Assembly: GCA_002067855.1 (NCBI GenBank)
Contig: MVQS01000309.1
Span: 1 to 14,451 of the forward strand
DNA length: 14,451 bases
From: Syntrophaceae bacterium PtaB.Bin038
Lineage (GTDB): Bacteria > Desulfobacterota > Syntrophia > Syntrophales > UBA2192
Direction: 5' to 3'
Part shown: positions 1 through 6,037 of the stretch, in pieces
Position numbering within the stretch: position 1 is the first letter of the stretch
Layout: each line of letters begins with the position of its first letter
Notes under the pieces: generated by a model
Seen by the model: only the letters and a program-made list of their open reading frames with translations
Database searches by the model: none
What the model was told of the DNA's origin: nothing
Translations under genes and position numbers: made by a program

Positions 1-147
1 GGCCTCATCATCGTGGCGGTGAAGAAGGATTCGGGCAAGATGATCTTCAATCCCATGGCGAGCTACATCATCGAGGACGGCGACAGGCTGATTGCCCTCG
101 GGGAAGAGGAAAACGTATCTAAATTTTCGCAAGTGAGTCTCGGATGA
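1..147 (+). CDS. TrkA-C (RCK_C) domain protein, C-terminal end only
   Basis: Reading frame 1 is open from the first base to a TGA at 145-147 and gives 48 residues; the gene starts outside the window. The segment begins GLIIVAVKKDSGKMIFNP and continues with YIIEDGDRLIALGE. This is the usual pattern of the TrkA-C domain, where a hydrophobic strand, a charged turn, a conserved Asn-Pro and a GD-x-L-I-A-G strand form the ligand-sensing end of K+ channels and Trk/Ktr regulatory subunits. It is most likely the cytoplasmic tail of a ligand-gated K+ channel or a TrkA-like NAD-binding protein; which one cannot be told without the missing N-terminus. The last 29 bases overlap the 3' end of the convergent tsaC gene. 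Confidence 0.82.
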   Translation, partial: GLIIVAVKKDSGKMIFNPMASYIIEDGDRLIALGEEENVSKFSQVSLG

Positions 148-757
148 GGGCAGCGGGGATGACCCCCTCGCGAAGGACCCTTGCCGGTGAATCGGTGGTA
201 TCGACAATCGTCGAACCTTTCCCGCCCGGCGTCGGCCCCCCGTCGACAATCCCGTCGATTCTCCCCTCGAGCTGAGAGAAAACCTCCATCGCGGTCGAGC
301 ACTCCGGCGCACCGGAAAGATTTGCGCTCGTTGCCGTCAGCGGCCCCCCGAGTCTCCGTGCGAGTTCCCGGGCAACGGGATGGCTGGTGAGCCGGATGCC
401 GATTTTCCCGCTTCCCGCCGTGAGTCTCGGCGAGACGGCCGTCGAGGCCCTGAACAGGAGGGTGACGGGCCCCGGCCAGAAGCGCTTCATCAGCACCCGG
501 GCCTGGTCGGGGATGTCCTGTGCGAAGAGGTCGACCTGGCCCGGCTCCCCGACGACGACGAGGATGGGGTTGCTGAAATCGCGCCCCTTCACGCCGAAAA
601 TCTTATCGATGGCCGCCTCGTTGCGCGCGTCGGCCCCGAGGCCGTAAAACGTCTCCGTCGGGAAGCCGATGACGCCGCCGCCTTTCAAGATCGCGACGGC
701 CTCGCCGATTCTTTCCGGCTCCGGTGTTTCCGGATTGATTTTGATGATACTCGTCAT
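119..757 (-). CDS. tsaC: L-threonylcarbamoyladenylate synthase (Sua5/YrdC/TsaC family)
   Basis: This 212-residue cytoplasmic enzyme makes threonylcarbamoyl-AMP from threonine, bicarbonate and ATP, the first step of the universal t6A37 modification of ANN-decoding tRNAs. The YrdC fold is complete. Visible landmarks are PTETFYGL (residues 33-40), KGRDFSNP (57-64, the K-x-R nucleotide-binding region), KIGIRLTSHPVARELA and TATSANLSG. Length fits the short TsaC/YrdC form without the C-terminal Sua5 domain. It is the last gene of the purD-purH-purE-tsaC run. The ATG at 757 is the first start in the frame and gives the normal family N-terminus, but no Shine-Dalgarno is visible. The bases before it belong to a heptamer repeat element, so translation may depend on unusual initiation or on coupling. 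The stop (TAG, 119-121) lies inside the end of the convergent TrkA-C gene. Confidence 0.93.
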   Translation of the reverse strand: MTSIIKINPETPEPERIGEAVAILKGGGVIGFPTETFYGLGADARNEAAIDKIFGVKGRDFSNPILVVVGEPGQVDLFAQDIPDQARVLMKRFWPGPVTLLFRASTAVSPRLTAGSGKIGIRLTSHPVARELARRLGGPLTATSANLSGAPECSTAMEVFSQLEGRIDGIVDGGPTPGGKGSTIVDTTDSPARVLREGVIPAALIRDSLAKI

Positions 758-764
758 GGCAAAT

Positions 765-851
765 GGCGTAGGGCTTAAGGCTGCAAGGGAGGAGCTTCAT
801 GATGAGCTTTTCTTCACCCTTTTGCCTTAAGCGCTTCGCCTTACGCCTGCC
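765..851. repeat. Long imperfect inverted repeat with arms of degenerate 7-nt units (purE-tsaC gap)
   Basis: The left arm (765-781, GGCGTAGGGCTTAAGGC) pairs imperfectly with the right arm (824-847, containing GCCTTAAG and CGCCTTACGCC). The core CTTAAGGC/GCCTTAAG is exact. Read as GCC-headed units, the right arm has a strict 7-nt period (824-830, 831-837, 838-844, 845-851; consensus near GCCTTAN). The left arm shows the same period on the minus strand and runs right up to the tsaC start codon. The loop contains a smaller imperfect palindrome around TCATGA (797-802). It could form a long hairpin in the purE-tsaC transcript. Confidence 0.7.
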
Positions 852-899
852 TTTTGAAAATCGGCTTGGGTCCAAGGGCGATGAATACTCTTCTTCCGT

Positions 900-930
900 G
901 CCTTATGCCTTGAGCCGTATGCCTTTCGCC
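900..930. repeat. Degenerate heptamer tandem repeat (GCCTTAT-like, four units)
   Basis: Four consecutive 7-nt units begin with GCC at 900, 907, 914 and 921, with a fifth GCC at 928. The consensus is near GCCTTAT with one to three changes per unit. It is the same unit type as the arms of the inverted repeat at 765-851 and lies just downstream of the purE stop codon. Confidence 0.7.
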
Positions 931-934
931 TGCT

Positions 935-1444
935 TTATAAACATTCCAGCTTCCTGTGCTTCTCCTCGACGTCGCGGGCCATCTGCTCGGCGTGCTGCTG
1001 CAGCTTTCTTCGCAGCCCCGCGTCGTTCAGGGCGAGAATCCGCGCCGCCATGAGCGCGGCGTTGCGCGCACCCGCCTTGCCGATGGCCATGGTCGCCACC
1101 GGGATCCCCCCGGGCATCTGCACGGTGGAGAGAAGCGCGTCGAGGCCCCCGAGCGATGTGGCATCGATGGGCACGCCGATGACGGGAAGCCGGGTCAGCG
1201 AGGCGATCACCCCGGCCAGGTGGGCCGCCGCCCCCGCGCCGACGATGAGGACCTTGACGCCCCGGGCTTCGGCCTTCAGTGCGAATTCCTTCGTCCGCTC
1301 CGGCGTGCGGTGCGCTGAGGTGAGGTAGAGCTCGTAGGGGATGCCGAACCTCTTGAGCGTCTCCAGGGCCTCCTTCATGACGGAGAGGTCCGAGTCGCTT
1401 CCCATCAGGACACTGACCAGCACGTCACCTTTGCTCTTCTTCAT
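935..1444 (-). CDS. purE: 5-(carboxyamino)imidazole ribonucleotide mutase PurE
   Basis: PurE carries out the carboxylation step of de novo purine synthesis that yields CAIR, in the cytoplasm. The 169-residue protein matches a complete stand-alone PurE. It has GSDSD at residues 15-19 (phosphate binding), the SAHRTP active-site loop at 43-48, the glycine/alanine loop GAGAAAHL, and SLGGLDALLSTVQMPGGIPVAT followed by GKAGARNAAL near the C-terminus. Class I enzymes use N5-CAIR made by PurK. Class II enzymes use AIR and CO2 directly. No purK lies in this window, so the class is not settled here. The ATG at 1444 is preceded by GCGGAGCG, an acceptable ribosome-binding site. It sits 110 bases after purH and 177 bases before tsaC, and both gaps carry related palindromic repeats. 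Confidence 0.96.
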   Translation of the reverse strand: MKKSKGDVLVSVLMGSDSDLSVMKEALETLKRFGIPYELYLTSAHRTPERTKEFALKAEARGVKVLIVGAGAAAHLAGVIASLTRLPVIGVPIDATSLGGLDALLSTVQMPGGIPVATMAIGKAGARNAALMAARILALNDAGLRRKLQQHAEQMARDVEEKHRKLECL

Positions 1445-1462
1445 AAGTTCGCTCCGCTCGAT

Positions 1463-1554
1463 GGCCTAGGGCAATGGGCTTAAGGCTGAGGGTCAAGCTC
1501 ATGAATTCGTTTTGTCTTCACCTTAAGCCCTGCGCCTTGCGCCGTTGGCCTGTG
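1463..1554. repeat. Inverted repeat of degenerate 7-nt units (purH-purE gap), homologous to the 765-851 element
   Basis: GGGCTTAAGG (1476-1485) and CCTTAAGCCC (1521-1530) are a perfect 10-bp inverted pair, with an outer GGCC pair at 1463-1466 and 1547-1550. The right arm continues as 7-nt units with GCC at 1527, 1534, 1541 and 1548. The left arm, read on the minus strand, has the same 7-nt period. Thirteen bases (GGGCTTAAGGCTG, 1476-1488) are identical to 771-783 of the first element. The loops also align (GCTCATGA here, GCTTCATGA there, each followed by a T-rich stretch and CTTCACC), so the two elements share an origin. It nearly fills the 110-base gap. Confidence 0.72.
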
Positions 1555-3120
1555 TTAATGTTTGAAATGCCTCACCCCCGTGAAGATCATCGCGATGCCG
1601 TGCTCGTCGGCCGCCTGAATCGACTCCCCGTCGCGGATCGACCCGCCGGGCTGGATGATGGCCGTCACGCCCGCCTGCGCCGCCGTGTCGACGACATCCC
1701 GGAAGGGGAAGAACGCATCGGAGCCCATCACGGTCCCCTTCGTGGGGGCCGTGGCCTTCATGATGGCGATCTTCACCGAGTCGACGCGGCTCATCTGGCC
1801 CGCGCCCACGCCCACGAGTTTGTCCCTCGTGGCGAGCACGATGGCGTTGGATTTCACGTGCTTGACGACCCTCCAGGCGAAATCCAGCGCCTGGTACTCC
1901 TCGTCGGTGGGCCTTCGCTTCGTGACGACCTTCGCCTTGCGGATGTCCGTCGCGTCGCAGTCCCGCTCCTGGACGAGAAGCCCGCCGACGACGCGCCGGA
2001 AGTCGTAGCCCGCCTTGGCGGCTGCGCAGGAGGGGTCCACCTCGATGAGGCGCAGGTTCTTCTTGGACTCGAGGACGGCCAGGGCCTCGGGTTCGAACTT
2101 CGGGGCGATCACGACTTCGAGGAAAAGCTTGGCGATCTCCTCGGCGGCCTTCCTGTCGATGGGCCTGTTGACGGCGACGATGCCGCCGAAGGCCGAGACG
2201 GGATCCGTCTCGAGGGCCTTCCTGTATGCTTCCAGGATGTCGCCCCCGGACGTGGCGGCCCCGCAGGGATTGGCGTGTTTCATGATGACCGCCGTGGGGA
2301 GTTCGAAGTCGCAGGCCATCTGCCAGGCGGCATCGCTGTCCATGATGTTGTTGTAGGACAGCTCCTTGCCCTGCAGCTGCCTGCCTCCGGCGATGCCGGC
2401 CACAAGCGGGGTCCCCTCGCGGTAGAAGACGGCCTTCTGGTGGGGGTTCTCGCCGTAGCGGAGATCCTGGGCCTTCTGGAACTGCAGCGTGTAGACGTCG
2501 GGGAAATCCTTTTTCCCGTCGCCCGGCACGACGGTGCCCAGCCAGTTGGAAATCGCGGCGTCGTAGCGGGCCGTGAGCTGGAAGGCCTTGGTGGCGAGCG
2601 CGAAGTTCGTCGCCTCGGAGACCTCGCCGTCCGTCCTCGTCATCTCCTCGAGGATCTTCGGGTAATCCGCGGGGTCCGTCACGATGCTCACGAATCGGTA
2701 GTTCTTCGCCGCCGAGCGCACCATGGTGGGCCCGCCGATGTCGATGTTCTCGATTGCGTCCTCGAGTGTGCAGCCCGGCCTGGCCACGGTGTCCTCGAAG
2801 CGGTAGAGGTTGATGACGACCATGTCGATCATCTCGATGCCGTGCGCCTTCGCCGCCGCCCTGTGTTCCTCGTTGTCGCGAAGCGCAAGGAGTCCCCCGT
2901 GCACCTTCGGGTGCAGGGTCTTGAGCCTGCCGTCCATCATCTCGGGGAACCCCGTGTAGGCCGAAACGTCGGTGACGTCGATCCCCGCCTCCTTGAGCCG
3001 GGCCGCCGTTCCTCCCGTCGAGAGGATCTCGACGCCGAAGCCCCTCAGGCCCCTTGCAAACTCCACAATGCCCTTCTTGTCGGTGACACTGATTAATGCA
3101 CGCTTGATCTTGTTGCCCAT
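1555..3120 (-). CDS. purH: Bifunctional AICAR formyltransferase / IMP cyclohydrolase PurH
   Basis: PurH performs the last two steps of IMP synthesis: formyl transfer from 10-formyl-THF to AICAR, then ring closure to IMP. The 521-residue protein is full length. Residues 1 to about 150 are the MGS-like IMP cyclohydrolase domain, with STGGTA, GRLKTLHPKVHGGLLA and NIDIGGPTMVRSAAKN. The rest is the AICAR transformylase domain, with LRYGENPHQKA, LSYNNIMDSDAAW, the catalytic KHANPCGAA loop, SAFGGIVAVNRPID and the terminal IIQPGGSIRD...FTGVRHFKH. No key motif is missing. The ATG at 3120 follows AGAGGAGC at good spacing. It is second in the purD-purH-purE-tsaC run, 99 bases after purD, with an octamer-repeat palindrome in between. 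Confidence 0.97.
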   Translation of the reverse strand: MGNKIKRALISVTDKKGIVEFARGLRGFGVEILSTGGTAARLKEAGIDVTDVSAYTGFPEMMDGRLKTLHPKVHGGLLALRDNEEHRAAAKAHGIEMIDMVVINLYRFEDTVARPGCTLEDAIENIDIGGPTMVRSAAKNYRFVSIVTDPADYPKILEEMTRTDGEVSEATNFALATKAFQLTARYDAAISNWLGTVVPGDGKKDFPDVYTLQFQKAQDLRYGENPHQKAVFYREGTPLVAGIAGGRQLQGKELSYNNIMDSDAAWQMACDFELPTAVIMKHANPCGAATSGGDILEAYRKALETDPVSAFGGIVAVNRPIDRKAAEEIAKLFLEVVIAPKFEPEALAVLESKKNLRLIEVDPSCAAAKAGYDFRRVVGGLLVQERDCDATDIRKAKVVTKRRPTDEEYQALDFAWRVVKHVKSNAIVLATRDKLVGVGAGQMSRVDSVKIAIMKATAPTKGTVMGSDAFFPFRDVVDTAAQAGVTAIIQPGGSIRDGESIQAADEHGIAMIFTGVRHFKH

Positions 3121-3158
3121 GCGTTGCTCCTCTTTGTTTTCGATTCAGAAGGTGGAAA

Positions 3159-3234
3159 GGTAAGAGGGTGAGAGGGTAAGAAAGAAAAACGTTTCCAAGC
3201 TGCTTACCTTCTCAACCTCTCACCCTCTTCTTAC
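3159..3234. repeat. Inverted repeat of degenerate 8-nt units (GGTAAGAG-like) between purD and purH
   Basis: The left arm (3159-3180) consists of 8-nt units close to GGTAAGAG. The right arm (3203-3234) is the inverted version, degenerate but with an exact 13-nt inverted match, AGAGGGTGAGAGG at 3163-3175 against CCTCTCACCCTCT at 3216-3228. The loop is A-rich (3181-3190). The right arm runs into the purD coding sequence. On the minus strand the purD end reads CGT AAG AAG AGG GTG..., but in the purD frame it gives R-V-R-R-G and the stop TGA at 3222-3220. In RNA this would form a long purine/pyrimidine hairpin directly after purD. Confidence 0.75.
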
Positions 3235-4548
3235 GCGTTGCATGTGGTCGATGCGGCGCTGGATGAGGGCCCTCGTGCCGATGTCGGGCCTGTGGTCGAC
3301 GGGGCCCTTCACGGCCGTGATAGCGCTCTCGGCAATCTTCTCGGCCTCGTCGAGGCTATCAGCGATGCCGACGACGCCGATGGCCCGCGAGGCGGTCATG
3401 TAGAGCCCGTCGGCCTTTTTGTCGACCGACGCGTAGTAGAGCCGTGCGGAGCCCACGTCGCCCACCTCGATCTTCGCCGACGTCGACTTCGCGTCGGGGT
3501 GGTCCTTCGGAAGGCCGTAGGCCTTCGGCACGATGTACTTGCAGACGGTGGCCTTCTTCTCGAACTCCACGGCGAGTCGGTCCAGCGTTCCGTGCACGAC
3601 GGCACGGCAGACCTCCACGAAGTCGGTCCGAAGAAGCGGCAGGATGTTCATCGCCTCGGGGTCCCCGAAGCGGGCATTGTACTCCACGAGCCGCACGCCG
3701 TCGCGGGTGATCATGAAGCCTCCGTACATGATGCCTTTGTAATACTCGCCCGTCTCCCTGTAGATCGCCTCGGCCACCTTCTGCGTGATCGCGAGGCCCG
3801 CCTGCACGTCCTCGGGCCGCATGAAGGGGAGGCTGTGGTCGGCATCCGAGTAGGAGCCCATTCCGCCCGTGTTGGGGCCCCTGTCGTCGACGAATCGCCG
3901 CTTGTGGTCCTGCACGGGGGGGGTGGCCACGACGGTCCTGCCGTCGGTGATGCACTGCAGGGAGAATTCCTCGCCCTCGAGCTTTTCCTCGATCACCACG
4001 GCGGGGTGCTCCCGGAGAACTTCCCTGCAGTAATCGAACGCCTCTTCCTTCGTCTGGAAGTGATCTCCCTGCACCTTCACGCCCTTGCCTCCGGTGAGGC
4101 CGTCGGGCTTCACGACGACGGCCGGGAGTTCCCGGAGGAACGCCTCGATCCCGTCGGGCCGGGTGAACGTTTCATAGCGGGGGTTGCCGGGGATGTTGTA
4201 TTTCCGGACGAGGTCCCGCGTGAAGGATTTCGACGTCTCGAGACGCGAAAGAGACTTCTTGGGGCCCACAGCGGGGATCCCGGCGGCCAGGAGCGCGTCC
4301 ACGGCCCCGAGATTCAGGGGGTCCTCGGGCCCGACGACGGCGAACTCGCAGCCGTTGGCCTTGGCGAAGGCCATGAGGGTCGGAAGGTCCTCGTAGGGAC
4401 CGACGAGGGACTTCGACGACAGGGCGGCGATCCCGGGATTGTTGGTTTTCATGTAGGCAAAGAGTTTCGGGTCTTGACCGGAGCGCATGATCGCCTCGGC
4501 GATGGCATGCTCCCGGGCCCCGTTTCCAACCAGCAGCACCCCCGGCAT
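3220..4548 (-). CDS. purD: Phosphoribosylamine-glycine ligase PurD (archaeal-like variant)
   Basis: PurD is an ATP-grasp ligase joining phosphoribosylamine and glycine to GAR, the second step of purine synthesis. From the chosen start it has 442 residues. MPGVLLVGNGAREHAIAEAI is the N-terminal nucleotide-fold loop; then come VVKPDGLTGGKGVKV (ATP-grasp lid), IEEKLEGEEFSLQ, DHKRRFVDDRGPNTGGMGSY, and YNARFGDPEAMNILPLL with the metal-binding acidic residue. The open frame extends upstream to 4668, but the ATG at 4548 is preceded by AGGAGGTG at ideal spacing and matches the family N-terminus, so the longer start is rejected. RFGDPEAMN, KYNIPGNP and the VATPPVQDHKR region look more like archaeal PurD than the common bacterial form (RFGDPETQ); this is from memory of the families. 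The last residues are encoded by the octamer repeat that follows. It is first in the pur operon. Confidence 0.95.
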   Translation of the reverse strand: MPGVLLVGNGAREHAIAEAIMRSGQDPKLFAYMKTNNPGIAALSSKSLVGPYEDLPTLMAFAKANGCEFAVVGPEDPLNLGAVDALLAAGIPAVGPKKSLSRLETSKSFTRDLVRKYNIPGNPRYETFTRPDGIEAFLRELPAVVVKPDGLTGGKGVKVQGDHFQTKEEAFDYCREVLREHPAVVIEEKLEGEEFSLQCITDGRTVVATPPVQDHKRRFVDDRGPNTGGMGSYSDADHSLPFMRPEDVQAGLAITQKVAEAIYRETGEYYKGIMYGGFMITRDGVRLVEYNARFGDPEAMNILPLLRTDFVEVCRAVVHGTLDRLAVEFEKKATVCKYIVPKAYGLPKDHPDAKSTSAKIEVGDVGSARLYYASVDKKADGLYMTASRAIGVVGIADSLDEAEKIAESAITAVKGPVDHRPDIGTRALIQRRIDHMQRVRRG

Positions 4549-4626
4549 GAAACACCTCCTCGCGGTCCCCTGTCGACCGTGGAAATCATTGAATATAAAG
4601 GGGAAATACTCAGAAAGATGGCCTGC

Positions 4627-4655
4627 ATCATAACGGAAAAGGGGCATCAAGTCAA
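4627..4655 (-). promoter_or_regulatory. Sigma70-type promoter of the purD-purH-purE-tsaC operon
   Basis: On the minus strand TTGACT (4655-4650) is followed after exactly 17 bases by TATGAT (4632-4627), five of six consensus matches in each box. Transcription would start near 4620, leaving a leader of about 70 bases before the purD ATG at 4548. This supports the short purD start, because the longer frame would begin upstream of the promoter start point. Confidence 0.75.
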
Positions 4656-4666
4656 CGGATTCCAAC

Positions 4667-4690
4667 AAGGAGGGGCCGAGGCCTCCCCTT
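4667..4690. repeat. Inverted repeat between the divergent purD and corC promoters
   Basis: AAGGAGGGGCC (4667-4677), a GA spacer and GGCCTCCCCTT (4680-4690) form an 11-pair dyad with one G-T pair and one mismatch. It lies between the two divergent -35 boxes and touches the plus-strand one. No T-run follows on either side, so it looks more like an operator or a chance dyad than a terminator. Confidence 0.4.
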
Positions 4691-4717
4691 GACTTTCCGC
4701 CGATTGTCCGATAGGGT
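4689..4717 (+). promoter_or_regulatory. Candidate promoter for the corC pair
   Basis: TTGACT (4689-4694), a 17-base spacer and TAGGGT (4712-4717) form a candidate sigma70 promoter. The -35 is good; the -10 keeps only the three most conserved positions (T, A, final T). The leader to the TTG start at 4778 would be about 55 bases. Confidence 0.4.
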
Positions 4718-4777
4718 TCGTTCAGTGATAACCTTACGATTCCCCTGAATAATTTCTAGCCCCGGGAATTCAAATTC

Positions 4778-6037
4778 TTGGACCCGTACGTTACATTCAA
4801 GCTCGCGCTGATGGGACTGTGCCTGCTTCTGTCGGGCTTTTTCTCGTCCTCCGAGGCCGCACTCTTCTCCCTCACCTCTCTGCACCTTCACAAAATGCGG
4901 GAGGAGCGCTTTCCGTTTTTCTCCTATGTCGAAAGGCTTCTCGATACGCCGCGGCGGCTTCTGGTCACCATCATCGCAGGCAACGAGATCGTCAACATCG
5001 TACTGTCAGCCACGGCAACGGCCCTCTTCATCAGCCTCTTCGGCGAGCGGGGCGAGTGGATCACCGTCGCCGTCCTGAGCCCCGTGCTGTTCCTCTTCGG
5101 CGAGGCCGTCCCGAAGATCTTCGGGAAGACCTACTCCATGCGGCTCTCCTCCTTGGTGGCGCCGCTGATGAGCCTCATCCAGCGCGTGGAGTTTCCCCTG
5201 GTATGGCTTCTCGAGAAAATTTCCGGGTTCATCCTGGGCCCGCTGCGCGCCAGGGAAGCGGCAGAGGGGGAAACCCTCATGGAAGACGAGTTCCGCAGCC
5301 TTGTCGACGCCGGGTACAAGGAGGGGATCCTGGAGACGGGCGAGCGCGACCTCATCCACCGGGTCTTCGAGCTGGCGGACACACCCGTCTGCGACATCAT
5401 GACCCCGAGGGTGGACATGTTCTGCATGCCCCTGTCAGCGAGTGCCGCGGAACTGAGAAAGAAGATCATCGACCAGGGCTACTCCCGGATTCCCCTCTAC
5501 GGGACAGGACCCGACGACATCGTCGGCATCCTCTACACCCGGGACCTGCTGGGCCTCATGGCGGAAGGCAAGACGCCGGCGTCGGTGGAGCCCCTGCTGC
5601 GCAAACCCTACTTCGTCCCCGAGAAGCGCGGCGCGGACCAGGTCCTTCGGGATTTCCAGAAGCGCAACATGCACCTGGCCCTCGTCGTGGACGAGTACGG
5701 GGGGATCTCGGGCCTCGTCACCCTGGAGGACATTCTCGAGGAGCTCTTCGGCGACATCTACGACGAGCGCGACACCCGCGAGAGGCCTATCCACCGGATC
5801 GATGAGAAGACCCTGATGGTGTCCGGGGCCCTTTCGATCGACGAGTTCAACGCCGTCGCCGGCACCTCCATCCCGTCGGGGGACTTCGGGACCGTCGGCG
5901 GCTATGTGCTGCACCTCTTCGGAAGGCTTCCATCCAGAGGGGACGAGATCGCCGCGGACGGGCTGAGGTTGCTCGTGCGGAAGGTCAAGGGAACGCGGAT
6001 CCTGAGCGTCCGGGTGACACGGGAGGGTGAGCCGTGA
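4778..6037 (+). CDS. CNNM/CorC family ion transporter with CBS pair (HlyC/CorC family), first paralogue
   Basis: This 419-residue inner-membrane protein has the full CorC architecture. The transmembrane DUF21/CNNM domain spans about residues 1-160, then a CBS pair lies around 200-325 (DIMTPRVDM, SRIPLY, VVDEYGGISGLVTLEDILEELFGDI), and the C-terminal CorC_HlyC domain around 335-415 (FGTVGGYVLHLFGRLP). The membrane motifs tied to ion binding are intact: SGFFSSSE (19-26), GNEIVN (68-73) and GEAVPK (108-113). Characterised relatives export or regulate Mg2+ or Co2+; older haemolysin names are historical. The start is TTG at 4778: an in-frame TAG lies at 4757-4759, no ATG falls between, and MDP...FKL matches relatives. 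The ribosome-binding site is weak. Its stop overlaps the next gene's GTG by 4 bases, so the two are probably translated together. Confidence 0.92.
   Translation: MDPYVTFKLALMGLCLLLSGFFSSSEAALFSLTSLHLHKMREERFPFFSYVERLLDTPRRLLVTIIAGNEIVNIVLSATATALFISLFGERGEWITVAVLSPVLFLFGEAVPKIFGKTYSMRLSSLVAPLMSLIQRVEFPLVWLLEKISGFILGPLRAREAAEGETLMEDEFRSLVDAGYKEGILETGERDLIHRVFELADTPVCDIMTPRVDMFCMPLSASAAELRKKIIDQGYSRIPLYGTGPDDIVGILYTRDLLGLMAEGKTPASVEPLLRKPYFVPEKRGADQVLRDFQKRNMHLALVVDEYGGISGLVTLEDILEELFGDIYDERDTRERPIHRIDEKTLMVSGALSIDEFNAVAGTSIPSGDFGTVGGYVLHLFGRLPSRGDEIAADGLRLLVRKVKGTRILSVRVTREGEP

Noticed and set aside
1474..3096. A 540-codon open frame on the plus strand opposite purH
   Set aside because: It mirrors purH and arises from high GC at third codon positions; its protein is rich in Arg, Gly and His with no recognisable domain.
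4549..4620. A possible purine riboswitch in the purD leader
   Set aside because: The leader of about 70 bases lacks recognisable purine or PRPP/ppGpp aptamer motifs and has no clear terminator or anti-terminator pair.
4549..4668. A 40-residue N-terminal extension of PurD
   Set aside because: It would start upstream of the promoter's start point, and the ATG at 4548 has an ideal AGGAGGTG.
3238..4692. A 484-codon plus-strand frame opposite purD
   Set aside because: It is an antisense shadow of purD with low-complexity composition and would run across the purD promoter.
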